Below are positions 10,003 through 10,700 of a stretch of DNA of 10,700 nucleotides, piece by piece. The DNA is taken from assembly GCA_903930805.1 (NCBI GenBank), contig CAIYZZ010000115.1, positions 1-10,700 on the forward strand, in the 5' to 3' direction. Position numbers and translations under genes: made by a program. The notes under the pieces are model-generated. The model did not search any database. It was not told the origin of the DNA and saw only the letters and a list, made by a program, of their open reading frames with translations. Source of the DNA: an uncultured Rhodocyclaceae bacterium. Its GTDB lineage: Bacteria; Pseudomonadota; Gammaproteobacteria; Burkholderiales; Rhodocyclaceae. The first letter of the stretch is position 1; every line of letters begins with the position of its first letter.

Positions 10003-10560
10003 ATGAAAACCGCTCAAGAACTCCGCGTCGGCAACGTCATCATGGTCGGCAACGATCCGCTCGTCGTCCAGAAGGCCGAATACAACAAGGGTGGCCGCAG
10101 CTCCGCCGTCGTCAAGTTCAAATTCAAGAACCTGCTCACTGGCGCCGCCTCCGAGTTCGTGTACAAGGCCGACGACAAGTTCGATCAGGTCGTACCCGAA
10201 CGCAAGGAGTGCACCTACTCCTACTTCGCCGACCCGATGTACGTCTTCATGGATGAAGAATTTCACCAGTATGAAGTCGAAGCCGAAAACATGACCGATG
10301 CCATCCCCTACCTCGATGACGGCTTGCAGGTCGAAGTCGTGTTCTACGAAGGCAAGGCGATCTCGGTCGAAATGCCCAACAGCGTGGTGCGCGAAGTGAT
10401 CTACACTGAGCCTGCCGTCAAGGGCGATACCTCCGGCAAGGTGATGAAGCCCGCCAAGATCAGCACCGGCACGGAAATCCCCGTACCGCTGTTCGTCGAA
10501 ATCGGCGACAAGATCGAGATCGACACCCGGACCGGCGAATACAAGAACCGCGTCAAGTAA
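10003..10560 (+). CDS. efp: Translation elongation factor P, arginine-32 (EarP) type
   Basis: EF-P binds between the ribosomal P and E sites and speeds peptide-bond formation at runs of proline. The 185 residues match the family length. The N-terminal KOW-like domain (about 1-62) carries the modification loop KGGRSSA with Arg32 at its tip, the residue rhamnosylated by EarP; the lysine-type EF-P of E. coli has Lys34 and needs EpmA and EpmB instead. Two OB-fold domains follow (about 65-125 and 130-185), with the family motifs [18 protein letters not shown] and the C-terminal [15 protein letters not shown] at 9992-9994 lies eight bases before the ATG as ribosome binding site, and a consensus -10 box lies upstream within the end of earP. 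Arg32 and the neighbouring earP gene confirm each other. Confidence 0.99.
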   Translation: MKTAQELRVGNVIMVGNDPLVVQKAEYNKGGRSSAVVKFKFKNLLTGAASEFVYKADDKFDQVVPERKECTYSYFADPMYVFMDEEFHQYEVEAENMTDAIPYLDDGLQVEVVFYEGKAISVEMPNSVVREVIYTEPAVKGDTSGKVMKPAKISTGTEIPVPLFVEIGDKIEIDTRTGEYKNRVK

Positions 10561-10700
10561 TACGCCTCGAGGTCACGGGAAATGTGTCAATGGATCGGGC
10601 AATCGTAACGGGATGTTGTGGGGTGTCGTTGAGGCGCGCGGCGCGGCAACTGCCCGCAGTTTTCGGCACCTCCTTTATAAGGTACAGGGCAACACGGGAT
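10561..10700. other. Stretch after efp with no supported gene
   Basis: No recognisable gene is present. On the plus strand a frame opens at ATG 10590 (MDRAIVTGCCGVSLRRAARQ) and runs off the window, and on the minus strand a frame enters from the right and closes at about 10555; neither peptide resembles a family I know, and high GC makes such chance frames common. The weak hairpin described separately is the only structure seen. Confidence 0.5.
10648..10663 (+). terminator. Weak hairpin that could end the efp transcript
   Basis: AACTG and CAGTT form a five-pair stem around CCCG, followed by only two further T before C. The stem is short and AU-rich and lies 88 bases after the efp stop, so it is a poor intrinsic terminator at best. 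Confidence 0.2.

Noticed and set aside
9721..10266. 181-codon minus-strand frame opposite earP and efp
   Set aside because: Both plus-strand genes are certain from motifs; this frame crosses the efp promoter region and resembles nothing.
10583..10588. Perfect TTGACA on the minus strand (complement of these bases)
   Set aside because: The nearest -10-like hexamer, TATTAC, is 22 bases away and no gene follows in that direction except efp on the opposite strand.
10667..10677. CACCTCCTTTA, resembling the 3' end of 16S rRNA
   Set aside because: Only about ten bases match. The upstream bases do not resemble the conserved 16S 3' region, so this is chance.

Overview
This window looks like a chromosomal core region of a betaproteobacterium, perhaps a Rhodocyclales or Nitrosomonadales relative. 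This is judged from the KdsA sequence, which closely resembles Burkholderia-type KdsA as I remember it; from the adjacent pyrG-kdsA pair; from the earP-efp pair with arginine at EF-P position 32; and from the fairly high GC content. The genus cannot be fixed by eye. No rRNA, tRNA, CRISPR, insertion sequence or phage gene was recognised.

Minus strand, read from right to left: a short stand-alone DEDDy 3'-5' exonuclease (8647 to 8036), uvrC (8003 to 6219), pgsA (6219 to 5656) and a 1041-residue cyclic-di-GMP enzyme (5659 to 2534). These are so tightly packed that they are probably one transcription unit: 32 bases separate exonuclease and uvrC, uvrC and pgsA share one base (TGATG), and pgsA and the c-di-GMP gene share four (GTGA). 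After a 67-base gap come pyrG (2466 to 832) and kdsA (835 to the window edge), which overlap by ATGA. The unit links nucleic acid repair or processing, phosphatidylglycerol synthesis and second-messenger signalling. The second pair supplies CTP and KDO-8-phosphate, both needed to make CMP-KDO for lipopolysaccharide.

Plus strand, right end: a 42-residue lysine-rich small protein (8752 to 8880), earP (ending at 9967) and efp (10003 to 10560). EarP rhamnosylates Arg32 of EF-P, the factor that rescues ribosomes stalled at proline runs, so modifier and substrate sit side by side. The last 140 bases hold no gene I can support.

Most of the window is conserved housekeeping DNA. The points that merit a second look are the c-di-GMP enzyme, with its unusual layout (PhnD-like periplasmic sensor, membrane segment, PAS, GGDEF, EAL and a C-terminal CZB zinc domain) and a GTG start coupled to pgsA; the earP reading frame, which has no ATG, GTG or TTG upstream of its catalytic N-terminal motif; and the small lysine-rich gene, which is easily missed.
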